Positions 43,735-53,518 of a DNA stretch of 64,000 nt are shown here, piece by piece. A program made the position numbers and the translations under genes. The stretch is from positions 34,579,946 to 34,643,945 of the forward strand of contig NC_054536.1 of the NCBI RefSeq assembly GCF_017654505.1, in the 5' to 3' direction. The stretch comes from Polyodon spathula. Its lineage: Eukaryota; Chordata; Actinopteri; Acipenseriformes; Polyodontidae. Within the stretch, counting starts at the first letter, position 1. Every line of letters begins with the position of its first letter. Under the pieces are notes generated by a model. That model did no database searches, was not told where the DNA came from, and was given only the letters and a program-made list of their open reading frames with translations.

Positions 43735-44377
43735 TTCCATGGAAAAAGAAAAATAAGTCTCACCTTTTTCTCACTATATTTTGCAAGTACTTTCGATTTG
43801 TTTGTTTCCATGCAGATTTATTTTAACCAGAGAAATTCTCCTTTTAAATGCAAATGACCTAATTGATATTTAAATTCGGGAGGGTATATTTAAATACTTC
43901 TGACTTCCGGAAAAACAAAAAAAAACAAAAACAAAAAAAGACATAGCGTTACACAAATAATAATAATAATTAAAAAAAAAATACATTCCACAAGAAAGCA
44001 ACTGCGTACTATCCTTGCATTATTTGCAAAAATTGACTATATATATTATAAAAAATTATACGTTATTATTATTATTGTCATTTAGCAGATGCTTTTATCC
44101 AACACGACTTAGAGACTAGGGGGTGAACTATGTATCAACAACTGCTGCTGATATATGTACATACTGTATATAATATATACAAGCTTTCCTATAGAACCAT
44201 AGCTTCAGCAAATCTGCTCTAACGGAGCTAAAATACCAGCGCTTAGGTTAATGATATAAAAATGATCTAGTCTTTAGTACAGTATATTTTAAAATACTGG
44301 TAGTAAATCTACAATAGTCTACCCTACTCTCACTTATTTCCCACTACATATTATTCTTATACTACTAATCTGGCATT
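43735..44377. repeat. Interspersed repeat family X, copy 2, left part
   Basis: 43735-43910 matches 31905-32095 and 44160-44370 matches 33790-33970. Between them (44060-44150) is 'ttattattattgtcatttagcagatgcttttatccaa' followed by 'gacttagagactagggggtgaact', a motif common across ray-finned fish genomes and probably a separate insertion or part of the family. The copy is cut at 44377 by the RPS15A retropseudogene and resumes after its poly(A). Confidence 0.65.
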
Positions 44378-44769
44378 GTGGTGCGCATGAATGTTCTTGC
44401 TGCTGCATTGAAAAGCATCAACAATTCTGAGAAACGAGCAAAACAGCAGGTTCTGATCCAACCCTGCTCAAAGTCACTGTGCGCTTCCTGATGGTCATGA
44501 TGAAGAACGGCTACATTGGCAAGCTCGAGATTATCGACGACCACAGAGCCGGAAAAATTGTTGTTAATCTCACAGACAGACTAAACAAGTGTGGTGTCAT
44601 CAGCCCCAGATTTGATGTTCAAATCACGGATCTGGAGAAGTGGCAAAACAACCTGCTATCTTCTCGTCAGTTTGGATACATTGTATTGACCACCTCAGCT
44701 GGCATCATGGACCATGTAGAAGCCAGGCGAAAATGCACCGGAAGCAAAATCCTGGGATTCTTTTTCTAA
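44378..44769 (+). pseudogene. rps15a: Processed pseudogene of ribosomal protein S15a (uS8)
   Basis: The intronless sequence encodes [20 protein letters not shown], then after a one-base loss near 44477 continues [60 protein letters not shown] and ends [14 protein letters not shown]. These match the small-subunit protein S15a along its whole 130-residue length. The region is 392 bp where 393 are expected. The normal start codon reads GTG. A run of 11 A follows about 40 bp after the stop (44810-44820). Lack of introns, poly(A) and defects mean an mRNA copy inserted by LINE machinery. It splits a copy of repeat family X. A clean target duplication was not found. Confidence 0.95.
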
Positions 44770-44820
44770 AATATGTAAAAGGTACCTGCAAAGAAAATGA
44801 TTTCCAATGAAAAAAAAAAA

Positions 44821-44942
44821 CCTACTACTTCAACTACAAATAATTATATTTATAAATCTGAATTCCACAGTGACTGTGCAAGGCCAGTGACTGTCCTGTA
44901 AAATGTGGTTATATTTTATTTTTGTTAATTCATTTTTAAATA
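44821..44942. repeat. Interspersed repeat family X, copy 2, right part
   Basis: 'attccacagtgactgtgcaaggc' corresponds to 'attccacagggcggtgcaaggc' at 34028-34050, showing that the host repeat continues after the pseudogene. Confidence 0.55.
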
Positions 44943-45330
44943 CTGGGGCCCAGATATTCAAAGTGATGTGCAATCCCCTCGTAAAAATTAGTGCCTTGCA
45001 AAAATTAGTGCTTTTGCACAAAAATTTATATTTTCCAACACGGCACAAAACAGTTGTGCAAAGTTGAAAAATAGCAGTTTTTTGTTCAATTCGCAAATGT
45101 ATGTGTGCCTTGTAAAACCACCTGCACATTCATTACCAATAAAGCAGAAATGCACAAGAGCTATGTGTTGATGCGCAGAATTGGAATACTACACGACAAT
45201 GGACTAGTAACAGTACCCTGCCAAGCAGCTATCAATAGGTGTACAGAACATATCAATATTCCTCAAATGAGTCTACGCTCAAATGTAACCTGCACATGGA
45301 ATGCAGAATCAAAGCTCAACACACATCGGT
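44943..45330. mobile_element. MITE fragment, left end type GGGGCCCAGATATTC
   Basis: Starts 'ggggcccagatattcaaagtgatgtgc' and has repeated 'gtgcaaa', 'ttgcac', 'tgcgcagaattgg' phrases. The fragment at 48700-49009 carries an inverted counterpart of the end ('gcgcaaactttttcgaatacctgagcc') and similar interior phrases. The two may be ends of one element split by the LTR cluster between, or two partial copies. Confidence 0.45.
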
Positions 45331-45985
45331 AGCATTAGCACACCCGAAGTTGCATGCCCACCCCCACGAATATATAAATAAGCTATTCAACTTATAAAAC
45401 TTAAATAAAAATATACTGTAGCGACTTGCTAACTGGATAAGTGTCAACATGAAGGAGATGGACAAAATATCTATGTAGTATCAAACTCCACTCTTTATTT
45501 TACAGAAACACACCTGTCAGCCAGTGTTCTGAGTAGCTTCGACCCGTGCTCCTTAGACTATACATAAACATATTTACAGGAGTGTGGACTGTAAAACAAA
45601 CCCACAATACTGAAAAACTGCTCTATTCTGAAGCCCCAAAAAACAGGAATCTTACCATGAAGGAGGCCAAGAACCTGTTGATGCAGACTGCACATGTGTA
45701 TCTCTTACTCATACTCCTACACCTGCTAAAAGCCCCTTCCAACTGCCCCCCACTCCTACCACACCTGTATGGCATAGTCAATAGCAAGGAATGCAGATCG
45801 TGGGTGTCAAAGAATGCTTCTGATATCAAAGAGAAAAAATTAACAATACTTAAAAAGAAAGTCAGCTGTGTCCTTATATCAGAGTGTGGAATTACTGGGC
45901 GAGTGGCATGAAAAGGAAAGGGAGCCATAGGAGAATGCAACTACAGGGATATTTTACGGATTGAGCCTTTGGGCATGAAGGCCCA
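45331..45985. other. Intergenic DNA with an unassigned open frame
   Basis: A plus-strand frame of 121 codons (45546-45911) overlaps a minus-strand one. Neither has a domain I recognise. Composition is like its surroundings, so I do not call a gene. Confidence 0.35.
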
Positions 45986-45989
45986 GAGA

Positions 45990-46525
45990 CAGTCTGGAGT
46001 TCAAAAAAATAACTATTTTATTATAAACACAAAAATGAAAGGGCACAAGGGCCAAAACAAAGCAATTTAAACACAAAATAAACAAAATAAAGCAAAAATA
46101 CACTCACAAAAATAAAGGTTTCCAGGCTGGGCAATGCCTTCACTGGAACCAACACACCAACACACCAACACACCAACACACCAACACACCAACACACCAC
46201 ACCAACACACCAACACACCAACACACCAACACACCAACACAACAACCACACCACACACACCAAACACACCAACACACCAACACACCAACACACCAACACA
46301 CCAACACACCAACACACCAACCTGCTTCCTCAGCTCCCTCCTCCCAAATGAAAAGCAGAGGCCTCCTTTTATGTCAGTTGGCTGGGCGCTGATTGATCGT
46401 TAATTAAACTAATCATCCAATCAACCCCAGCCACCTGAACACAATGAACCAAGGCAGGTAGGGGAATTTAACCCCATCCCTGCCAATTTCTAAAGAGCAG
46501 AGCTGTGCTCTGCCACAGGCCATCA
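45990..46525 (-). mobile_element. LTR-like block C with internal minisatellite
   Basis: In minus orientation a TATA-like segment (plus-strand CTTTTATGTC near 46368) precedes an AATAAA-type signal (plus-strand TTTTATTATAAA near 46014). 'gaaagggcacaagggccaaaac' resembles block A, and the tail 'ggggaatttaaccccatccctgcca' matches block A's end. The plus-strand end CTCTGCCACA recalls block D's CTGCTACA. An 8-bp minisatellite lies inside. Confidence 0.5.
46149..46321. repeat. 8-bp minisatellite (CCAACACA)n
   Basis: About twenty units of CCAACACA with a few interruptions near 46197 and 46240-46265. Both strands give long apparent frames across it (threonine/histidine-rich or valine/cysteine-rich). 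These are artefacts of the repeat. Confidence 0.95.
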
Positions 46526-46804
46526 CAGATTCTATGGAATTGAAACAGATGGATCTATGCTTTACTGTTTGCTGGGAAGTGAGTTTATGTTATAGTCTTC
46601 TGTCTTCTTATACTTCTGTCTTCATAATTTTGACAGGTGCCATACAAACAGGTGTACATGTTACCTATTCTAATTCATTTACATTTTTTGACTTCCTTGT
46701 TCTCTGTTACAGTACCATCATTTTTTTTTTCTTTCTCAGTACTACCTGTGATCCCATTTATCAAACCACTATTGTTCCATGTCTGGACTGATCTGATTTT
46801 TGTA

Positions 46805-46836
46805 ATGTGTTTTTTAAGTCACCCTGGATAAGGGTG
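46805..46836 (-). repeat. Fragment of the fish-type interspersed motif, left of LTR D
   Basis: 'aagtcaccctggataagggtg' is the reverse complement of the 'cacccttatccagggcaactt' type motif seen at 63765. It continues after LTR D at 47396 ('gggtgtctg'), so LTR D inserted inside it. Confidence 0.6.
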
Positions 46837-47395
46837 TGTGGCAGAAAATGGCTAAGCGGTGACATCAGACCAGAAGGAAGCACACACAGGTCAGGTAACG
46901 GCAATTTACAGGTGTGGCCTGCACTGTTTATTAAATAACACAAAATTGAATAAAATATTTAAACAAAAATAAACACTTGCTCACCCAGGGCAGAAACTAA
47001 AAACTAAAATAATCACGAACACAATATTATAACTACGATCCTAAATCTTTTTTAAATTAATCTCTCTCTTCTCGCTCTCCCGTTCTCCACCTCCGAACAC
47101 CTCCTGGAGTGCAGAGAGCTGCAGGTATTTATGCAGGTGACCATCTCCCGATTAGTAACAAATTAATCACTTAATTCAGGAGATGGCCACCTTCTGCACG
47201 AGGTTTAATTAAATGTGGATGGGCTTCCACGCTGCAAAAACAAAACACACACACGGCGCTTCGCCATCATACAATAAATACAAACATAAATCATAATAAA
47301 CAAACCACGAAATAAGACAGGGGCAGAGGGAGAAACCCCGTTCTAAAATAAACAAACAATACATGCAAGCAGGGCTTTTATACTGCCCTGCTACA
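46837..47395 (-). mobile_element. Solo LTR D with perfect 5-bp target duplication
   Basis: 559 bp from TGTGGCAGAAAATGGC to CCCTGCTACA on the plus strand, flanked on both sides by GGGTG (46832-46836 and 47396-47400). On the minus strand it begins TGTAGCAGGGCAGTATAAAAGCC, with a TATA box almost at its start, and carries AATAAA further on. TG...CA ends plus target duplication and absence of internal sequence identify a solo LTR. The insertion lies in a fish-type interspersed motif. Confidence 0.85.
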
Positions 47396-47511
47396 GGGTG
47401 TCTGTTATAAGAAAATACATACATACGTATGTATTTTGTAACAACAACAACAATAACTAATTATTAATAATCTAGCTGGAATCACTTTTTTTAATAGCAT
47501 TTTGGAAGGGT

Positions 47512-48226
47512 GGTGGGTAATTCACGGACACAGGAGACAGACAGGTGGATTTGGCAACACCGCACAGGTGCCCAGTTTTATTTTCGGGGTGCTGTTTTTC
47601 AGTTTATCCCGCAGATGGCGCTGTGGGTCCGTAGTCTGATTTACCAACGATGGTAAACAGAACCACGGGCATACCAAGCGATGGTACGCAATACCGGCGC
47701 CTTGCAGGTGCTCAAAGAAATAACAATGAAAACAGAAGGCAAAAATAACAAGGGACAAAATAACACAATAACAAAACTACAAATAAAAGGTGCTGCACTC
47801 TGCAGCAATATCCCGGTCGCCGCTGCCCGTGCGACCCGGATCTCCGTCCTACGCTGCCGGCTACCTAGCCTGCTCTGTTATATTTTTAAGGGGTCTGCCC
47901 AAGGGTTCCCCGCTCTCACTGTCTCACTGTGACACTTCCATGTCTTTTTCTCTCCCGGCTGGTTCTCGGTCCGCGACCAGCGTTTCCGCACTCTCAGCGA
48001 GTCTATAAGGGCAGACCTGAGGAAACAGCAGAGCGTATTTTATAGGACCAACTATCACCCAAGACTCGCCTCTCAGCCATTCAGAGAGGGGGAAAGTCCA
48101 CACACCCACTTTCCCACCTCCCCGTGTCACTGCCATGACTCACAGGCGGTTGTTGGGCGACTGCCGCCCTCTTCCTGCAGCCCGTGAACACGCCAGCAGA
48201 GTCAGCACAGATCTCTCCCTGCTACA
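47512..48226 (-). mobile_element. LTR-like block E (probable solo LTR)
   Basis: The plus-strand start is near TGGTGGGTAATTCACGG and the end is CCCTGCTACA, the same end as LTR D. In minus orientation a TATA-like segment (plus-strand TATTTTATAGG near 48036) precedes an AATAAA-type signal (plus-strand TTTTATTTTCGG near 47577). More GC-rich than D (CpG-containing 47800-48200). Overlapping short frames inside are not genes. Target duplication not confirmed. Confidence 0.5.
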
Positions 48227-48244
48227 TCGTACAGTAACTACACC

Positions 48245-48275
48245 TATATATATATATGTGTGTGTGTGTGTGTCT
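48245..48275. repeat. (TA)n(TG)n microsatellite
   Basis: A TA run followed by a TG run, just after block E. Confidence 0.9.
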
Positions 48276-48699
48276 TTCATATTGATATGTGTGTCCTGGT
48301 TTAGGATATACAATACTGTTGCATGATCGTCTAAAATCTATGTGAATAAAGGTAAGGAGATGCAAACTGTTGCTTGATCGATCTAGGGTTGATATACTGC
48401 TGTATGTGTCTATTAAAGTAAAGCTATGATACCGTGCTGTACTTGTGATTCTGTTTTATTCTTTCAGCACCAAGAAAACGTGTTTGGGAAAATGATTAAT
48501 TTTCTTTCAGTCTGAAAAAACGATCATGATTGCAACTTCCTTGTTTATTTTTTAAACATTTATTAAAACTAGTGATGCTGCTATCACAATTGTTCATTTG
48601 AATATAATCATTATATAGATGTGGATGGAACCTTGTATGATCGCTGGGTGTTTTCCATTATTGTAGTACCTCGGAAAGCACCTGCATTTCACTTCAGTG

Positions 48700-49009
48700 A
48701 CTGGGTGAGTGAGTGCTGGAGTGATGTGCGCAGAGTTAAGGTTTGCTTTTTAAAAGCGTTATTTTGTGCCTCGCAAAACTGGTTTTGTGCTTGGCGCATA
48801 CTTTCGAAACATGGCAAGATCTTGCAAATTGTCGACCACTCCCACTAAATTGCGCTATACATACATTATATTTGTGCACAGCACAAAACGGATTGTGGCT
48901 TGCAAAAAGAAGATTCAAATATGGCACATTTTATGTGCATAACCACCATTTGCGACACGTATAACCCTCAGTGTGGTGCGCAAACTTTTTCGAATACCTG
49001 AGCCTGTAT
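48700..49009. mobile_element. MITE fragment, right end type (counterpart of 44943)
   Basis: Ends 'gtgcgcaaactttttcgaatacctgagcc', the imperfect reverse complement of 'ggggcccagatattcaaagtgatgtgc'. The interior is rich in 'ttgtgc', 'gcaaaa', 'cgcaa' like 44943-45330. Confidence 0.45.
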
Positions 49010-49020
49010 GTTCTAATACT

Positions 49021-49078
49021 TTCTGCTTATATATGATTCTATAATTATATATTATATATATATAATCTATAATATATA

Positions 49079-49120
<42 letters not shown>
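49021..49120. repeat. Interrupted (TA)n microsatellite
   Basis: A TA-rich array with a long pure segment at 49078-49120. Just downstream lies the RTE LINE fragment. Confidence 0.95.
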
Positions 49121-49122
<2 letters not shown>

Positions 49123-49129
49123 CTCCTAA

Positions 49130-50198
49130 AGTCCAACTTCCACTGCAAGTGGCAGGAGGGTGACAACGGGTTCTCAAGACGAAGTACAGAGGTGTCCCCT
49201 GACTCAGGCAGGTTCAACCATGCTGTGAAAGCTTGAGTAACATACTCAGCCAAAGTGGAAGGGCATGTACAACTGCAGATCTCTTTCAGGCAAAGCAAGA
49301 CTTCAAGAGTTTGAAGAAGAACTTGGAAAAATCAAGTGGGACATCGTAGGACTAAGCGAAGTACAGCAAAAAGACGAAGGACTACTACAACTATAGAGTG
49401 GACATCTTTTCTTCTACCAAGGCACTACAGATGGACAAACAGGAGGTGTTGGAGTCATTGCCCACAAGAGGATCAAGAATAACATAATAGAGATTGACAG
49501 CGTGTCAGAGAGGTCCACAAGACTTATAATGAAAGTTTCAAGGAAGTATGAACTTTAGGTCATCCAAGTATATGCACCAACAACAAGCTATTCAGATGAA
49601 GAAGTCGAAGATTTTTATGAAGGAGTACAAGAACTACACAAAAATGGGAAGAGCCAATATAAAAGTTAATCATCTGTGACTTCAATGCCAAAATAGGAGC
49701 CCAGCAAGAAGACGAGAATTCGGTCGGCAAATTTGGACATGGCGACAGACGAATTTGCAGAAAACAAGAACTTATTCATCATGAACACCTTCTCCCATAA
49801 GAAACCCATCAGAAAATGAACACGGAAATGTCTCAACAGAGTGAAGAATGAAACTGACTCACCAACAAGAAGCACACCATACAAGAGGTCTCAGTACTAA
49901 ACAATTTTAACACATGAAGTGACCACAGACTTATAAGATGCAAAATTCACCTAAACACAGCACTGGAGAGAGCGAAACTCGTGATGACGAAATCCAACAC
50001 AATCAACGTAGAAATGTTCTAGAAGCAAAGCCTAGTGTTTCAACTGGAACTGAAGAATAGATTCAGCGCTCTTCAAGATCTGCAAAAAGATTAAGTAATT
50101 GAGGTAAACCAAATCTGTGAGGAAGTGACGCACGTAATTACAGAAACAGCAAAAAACATCACTGGAACACAGAGTACAAAATGCAACCAGAAGACACA
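49130..50198 (+). pseudogene. RTE-type LINE fragment: AP endonuclease region
   Basis: The plus strand encodes broken pieces of an apurinic-like endonuclease: TYNCRSLSGKARLQEFEEEL and IKWDIVGLSEVQQKDEGLLQ (49250-49390), GVGVIAHKRIKNNIIEIDSV (49445-49510), VIQVYAPTTSYSDEEVEDFY (49560-49620), then CDFNAKIGAQQEDENSVGKF (49675-49740). A linker follows with NTINVEMF and LELKNRFSALQDLQKD (49995-50095). These match the endonuclease of RTE-clade LINEs, the source of CFDP2-like proteins. The endonuclease nicks target DNA to prime reverse transcription. Stops at several sites (for example near 49396 and 49556) inactivate it. The reverse transcriptase is missing: the copy stops at the (AC)n array. Confidence 0.85.
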
Positions 50199-50220
50199 AA
50201 CACACACACACACACACACA
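50199..50220. repeat. (AC)n microsatellite
   Basis: An ACAC run of about 20 bp at the end of the LINE fragment and just before the Tigger-like MITE. Confidence 0.95.
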
Positions 50221-50227
50221 GAGAGTA

Positions 50228-50694
50228 CACCCTCGCTATAACAAACATGTTGGGGTCCAAGCCTTTTGTTTTTTATTTTGAGGGGCTCATTATAGTGAAA
50301 ATGAAAAATGAAAAGTTAATCAGATCCTCAATTTTTTTTTTCAGTTTTTATTCTTTTACAATTTTTGCTTTGCCGCATGGTTGCTGAACAAGTCAAAAAA
50401 CAGAGTGATTTTTGACAACCTATATTCGCGAGAGATATGCCTGCGTTCACCTTTTTTTTTTTTTTAAATGATAGTTTCCAGCTTGCTTGCAACATAAAAT
50501 AATTTGCGTTTCAGAGACAGTTACACAGCACACGCTTCTTAAGACAAAAGAGCTGACTTCCTGTGCGTACAGACCAGGATGTTGACAGTGTTTGTTTAAT
50601 ATTATCTTTTTTTAGTTTTATTAATTTGGGATCCAGGGGCCAGGTTCGTTATAGCCAAAGATTCATTATAATGAAGGGCGTTATAGCAAGGGTG
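50228..50694. mobile_element. pogo/Tigger-like MITE, 467 bp
   Basis: Left end CACCCTCGCTATAACAAAC, right end inverted CACCCTTGCTATAACGCCC. A TA precedes the left end; the right side has CA, probably mutated. Inside both ends further 'cattatag(t/c)' and 'ggggtccaag / ggatccaggggcc' pieces are inverted partners. The style 'CCTCG-TATAAC' is that of pogo/Tigger termini. No coding capacity. Confidence 0.7.
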
Positions 50695-53443
50695 CAATAC
50701 AGATATAGAGAGAGATAAGCTAGTTTCTTTTTTTACAGTAATCCATTGAAAATCATTTTAATTCTAAACACTGGCACATTTTTTACATCTATATAGTCTT
50801 TCATAGAACACCTCCTTTTATTATGCACTTTTGAAACTAGATTCATTTGATAATTATGACTATCTATGTCGCTATAGTTTGATCTCCTCTCTACAGTGGT
50901 ACAGTGGCTTGGGTTCTTTTTGCTAACTGTAAATATGTCAATTACTGATTAACAGATGCCAATAACTGAAAAAAACACATACTAAATGTATCCCAATTAG
51001 TTCAAACCAAGGGAAGTGGTATTATAAAATATGTATTTCATAGTGTTTATATGTGGGAAATTATGTAATACACTGTGGGACATCTATTAATATTAAGGCT
51101 GCTATAAAGTTGCTATAGACACTTTTATAATAGTGTTCCTATAGTAATCAGACCTGTTCCTTACCTTGATGCAATCTATTTTTTTTTTTTTTTTTTTTGG
51201 CCTGTCCATTTCCTTGATATAGCACGATACAGGCCCAAACTATGAGGGGACACCCACCAGCAGAGCTTCTCTCTCATCAATTCTGCATTTTCCTGAAAAT
51301 GTACTTTTAAGCACCTTAATTGCATTTCAGCGATAACCCTGTGGGCGTGTGACAGGAAACAAGCCCATATAGAGCTGCCTGGCGGTCAGGCTCTTTGTTT
51401 TAAATCAATCAAACATCCGTGCCTAATGCAGCTCTGGGCTGCTCCTCAGGAAGCATTAGCCCCATTAGTCTGGACTTGCAGTAACAGAAAGTAATATATT
51501 AATGGATGTACACACATGCTTTAATGCCAGATAGCAACAAAAAGGGCCATGATCAGCAGATCTGCAGTTACAGGACTCAGCGACAGCAACGAGGGATCAA
51601 TTAATGTCACCCATAATATTGCTCTAAAATGTACTTTTGTTCATAAGGCATAGGCTGGATATAGCAGTGTTATTTTCCCAGGCTATACTTACTTCAAGCA
51701 CATGCAGACTTAACTTGATAAAATCATTTAACATTAAAAAGATGCTGTAATGTGATTACTTTCAGTAGCTTCAGTAAGCAGGGATAATGCAGCATCAATT
51801 AATATTAATTTATCATTATAAAAGAGCAGTGGTGATTACACTACAAGTAATGTTAAATTTTGAAAATTCATTTAAGAATATTTTGCAATGTATGTATTCA
51901 CCACCAACACAACATTTCATATCTATCTCTTCGTAAAAAGCGGCAGTTTCGCTTTGGGGATGCAGAATGTACAAAATGCAAATGACAAAATAAGGTGTTT
52001 TTTTTTTTAGGTAATGCCTAATAGTAATATAAATGTCTCAAGGCAGATTCAATAATCCTAAATAAAGGAATTTATCAACTAACAGAACACAGTGTCTACT
52101 TCTCAGGATGTTAGTGCTTTTAGAGCCTAAGGTATGCAAAAAAAAAAAAAAAAACACTAAATCTCTTTCCCTTTAAGGTTTTAATATTTACCATTGATGC
52201 CAATGAAATGCAGAATGAAGATATGAAAGGATTAGTATAATTCTCCACATATAGTTGGAGACAAGTTTGATTGTTTTACTTACAGGTCCGGAAATGCATT
52301 GATTCTGTAAGGTTGCTGTAAACATCAAGTGGACTTCATCAGAAAAGTGCAATGAGAAATTCTGCCAGGGATGTAGGAAGTGCTGACAGATTGGACGCTA
52401 CAGCTCTGGCACAAAAACACTCGGTGTAGTTATTAAAAGCTGGGGGATGTATGGGCCATGGAAGGTATGTACAGCCATTTACTAAACAGAACCAATATAC
52501 ATTTTTTTTTTTTTTTTTTTTTTTTTTATTGACCTAATATACAAGTTGCTATTTATGCTATTAAGTGGCATGGTCATTTTACTGGGGAACAACCTTTTTA
52601 AGACGATCCACAAATACATCATTAGACCATCGAGATATCCAGGCATTGATTACCCGCCAAGGTTATCTGCAAGCTTAGCATTGGCACTGCAAGAATGTCT
52701 GCTGCCTAAAGAACAGGGCTCATTTCATTGAATGCCAATGCTGAGAAACTGGTATTCCTGTAAGTGGCAGAATTACCCAGCATGCAGTTTTGTTTCCATC
52801 AACTTTCAGTGGTGTGTTTTCATTTTAATTGCCAGTAAGATTTCATTAGGTTGCATTTGTCTCCTGACTAACAGGACTGCTGTAACATCATAAATTATCA
52901 CAGTGCTGTTTTCTTAAAATGTAAGGTGATTCAACTGCCTATTTATTTCTACAGTGTAAATTGTACATAACTTACTGTTTATTTGCCAAACTACTAATAC
53001 TTGATGTCATTCCCACTGGTCTTCAATACAACATAGTAACAGTAAAAACATATTCTGTTTACCTTGGTAAAGTAAAACATATTGATCAGTCAAGAACATA
53101 ACTGAGGAATCTATTTTAAATGCAATGTAAAAATGAACAGGATCATTTAATAAAGTTCCAGTACTTCTTTTGATTCTACTATTCAATCAATAGTATATAT
53201 ATACACACATATATACATGTATATATATATATATATTAGATTGATATATATATCCTATATATAAATTATATATTTATAAATACAATCTATTTTTACATTT
53301 TGTAGATCAACATATTTTAATACAGTCACAGTGGCTTAATATCACTTCTGTTAATGTCACAATATTTTATTATTACCACATTAAAATGTCCAGAATATTA
53401 AAGGGTCAATGGAGTCATACAGCTGAATTTTAGCCTACTAATA
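50695..53443. other. Intergenic DNA; candidate conserved non-coding stretch 51.2-51.86 kb
   Basis: 51200-51860 and parts of 52240-52880 are complex, repeat-poor and rich in TAATTA-like homeodomain-type motifs (for example 'catcaattaatattaattta' near 51793). Homopolymers occur at 51180-51198, 52139-52154 and 52502-52527. (TA)n occupies 53189-53280. No exon was recognised. Confidence 0.35.
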
Positions 53444-53518
53444 CACCCACCCCTCGCTATACTGCAGATTTAGATATATCACGGTCCTCGAGTTAGCTCT
53501 CCGTTTTACAGTCGTACT

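Noticed and set aside
45546..45911. Plus-strand 121-codon frame with a hydrophobic stretch
   Set aside because: Overlapped by a minus-strand frame, no motif, and located next to LTR blocks.
46149..46321. CRISPR-like regular array
   Set aside because: Units are 8 bp with no spacers; this is a minisatellite in a eukaryotic genome.
46021..46403. Long open frames on both strands across 46.0-46.4 kb (Val/Cys/Trp-rich and Thr/His/Gln-rich)
   Set aside because: They are produced by the 8-bp CCAACACA minisatellite, whose unit leaves several frames open; no non-repeat domain.
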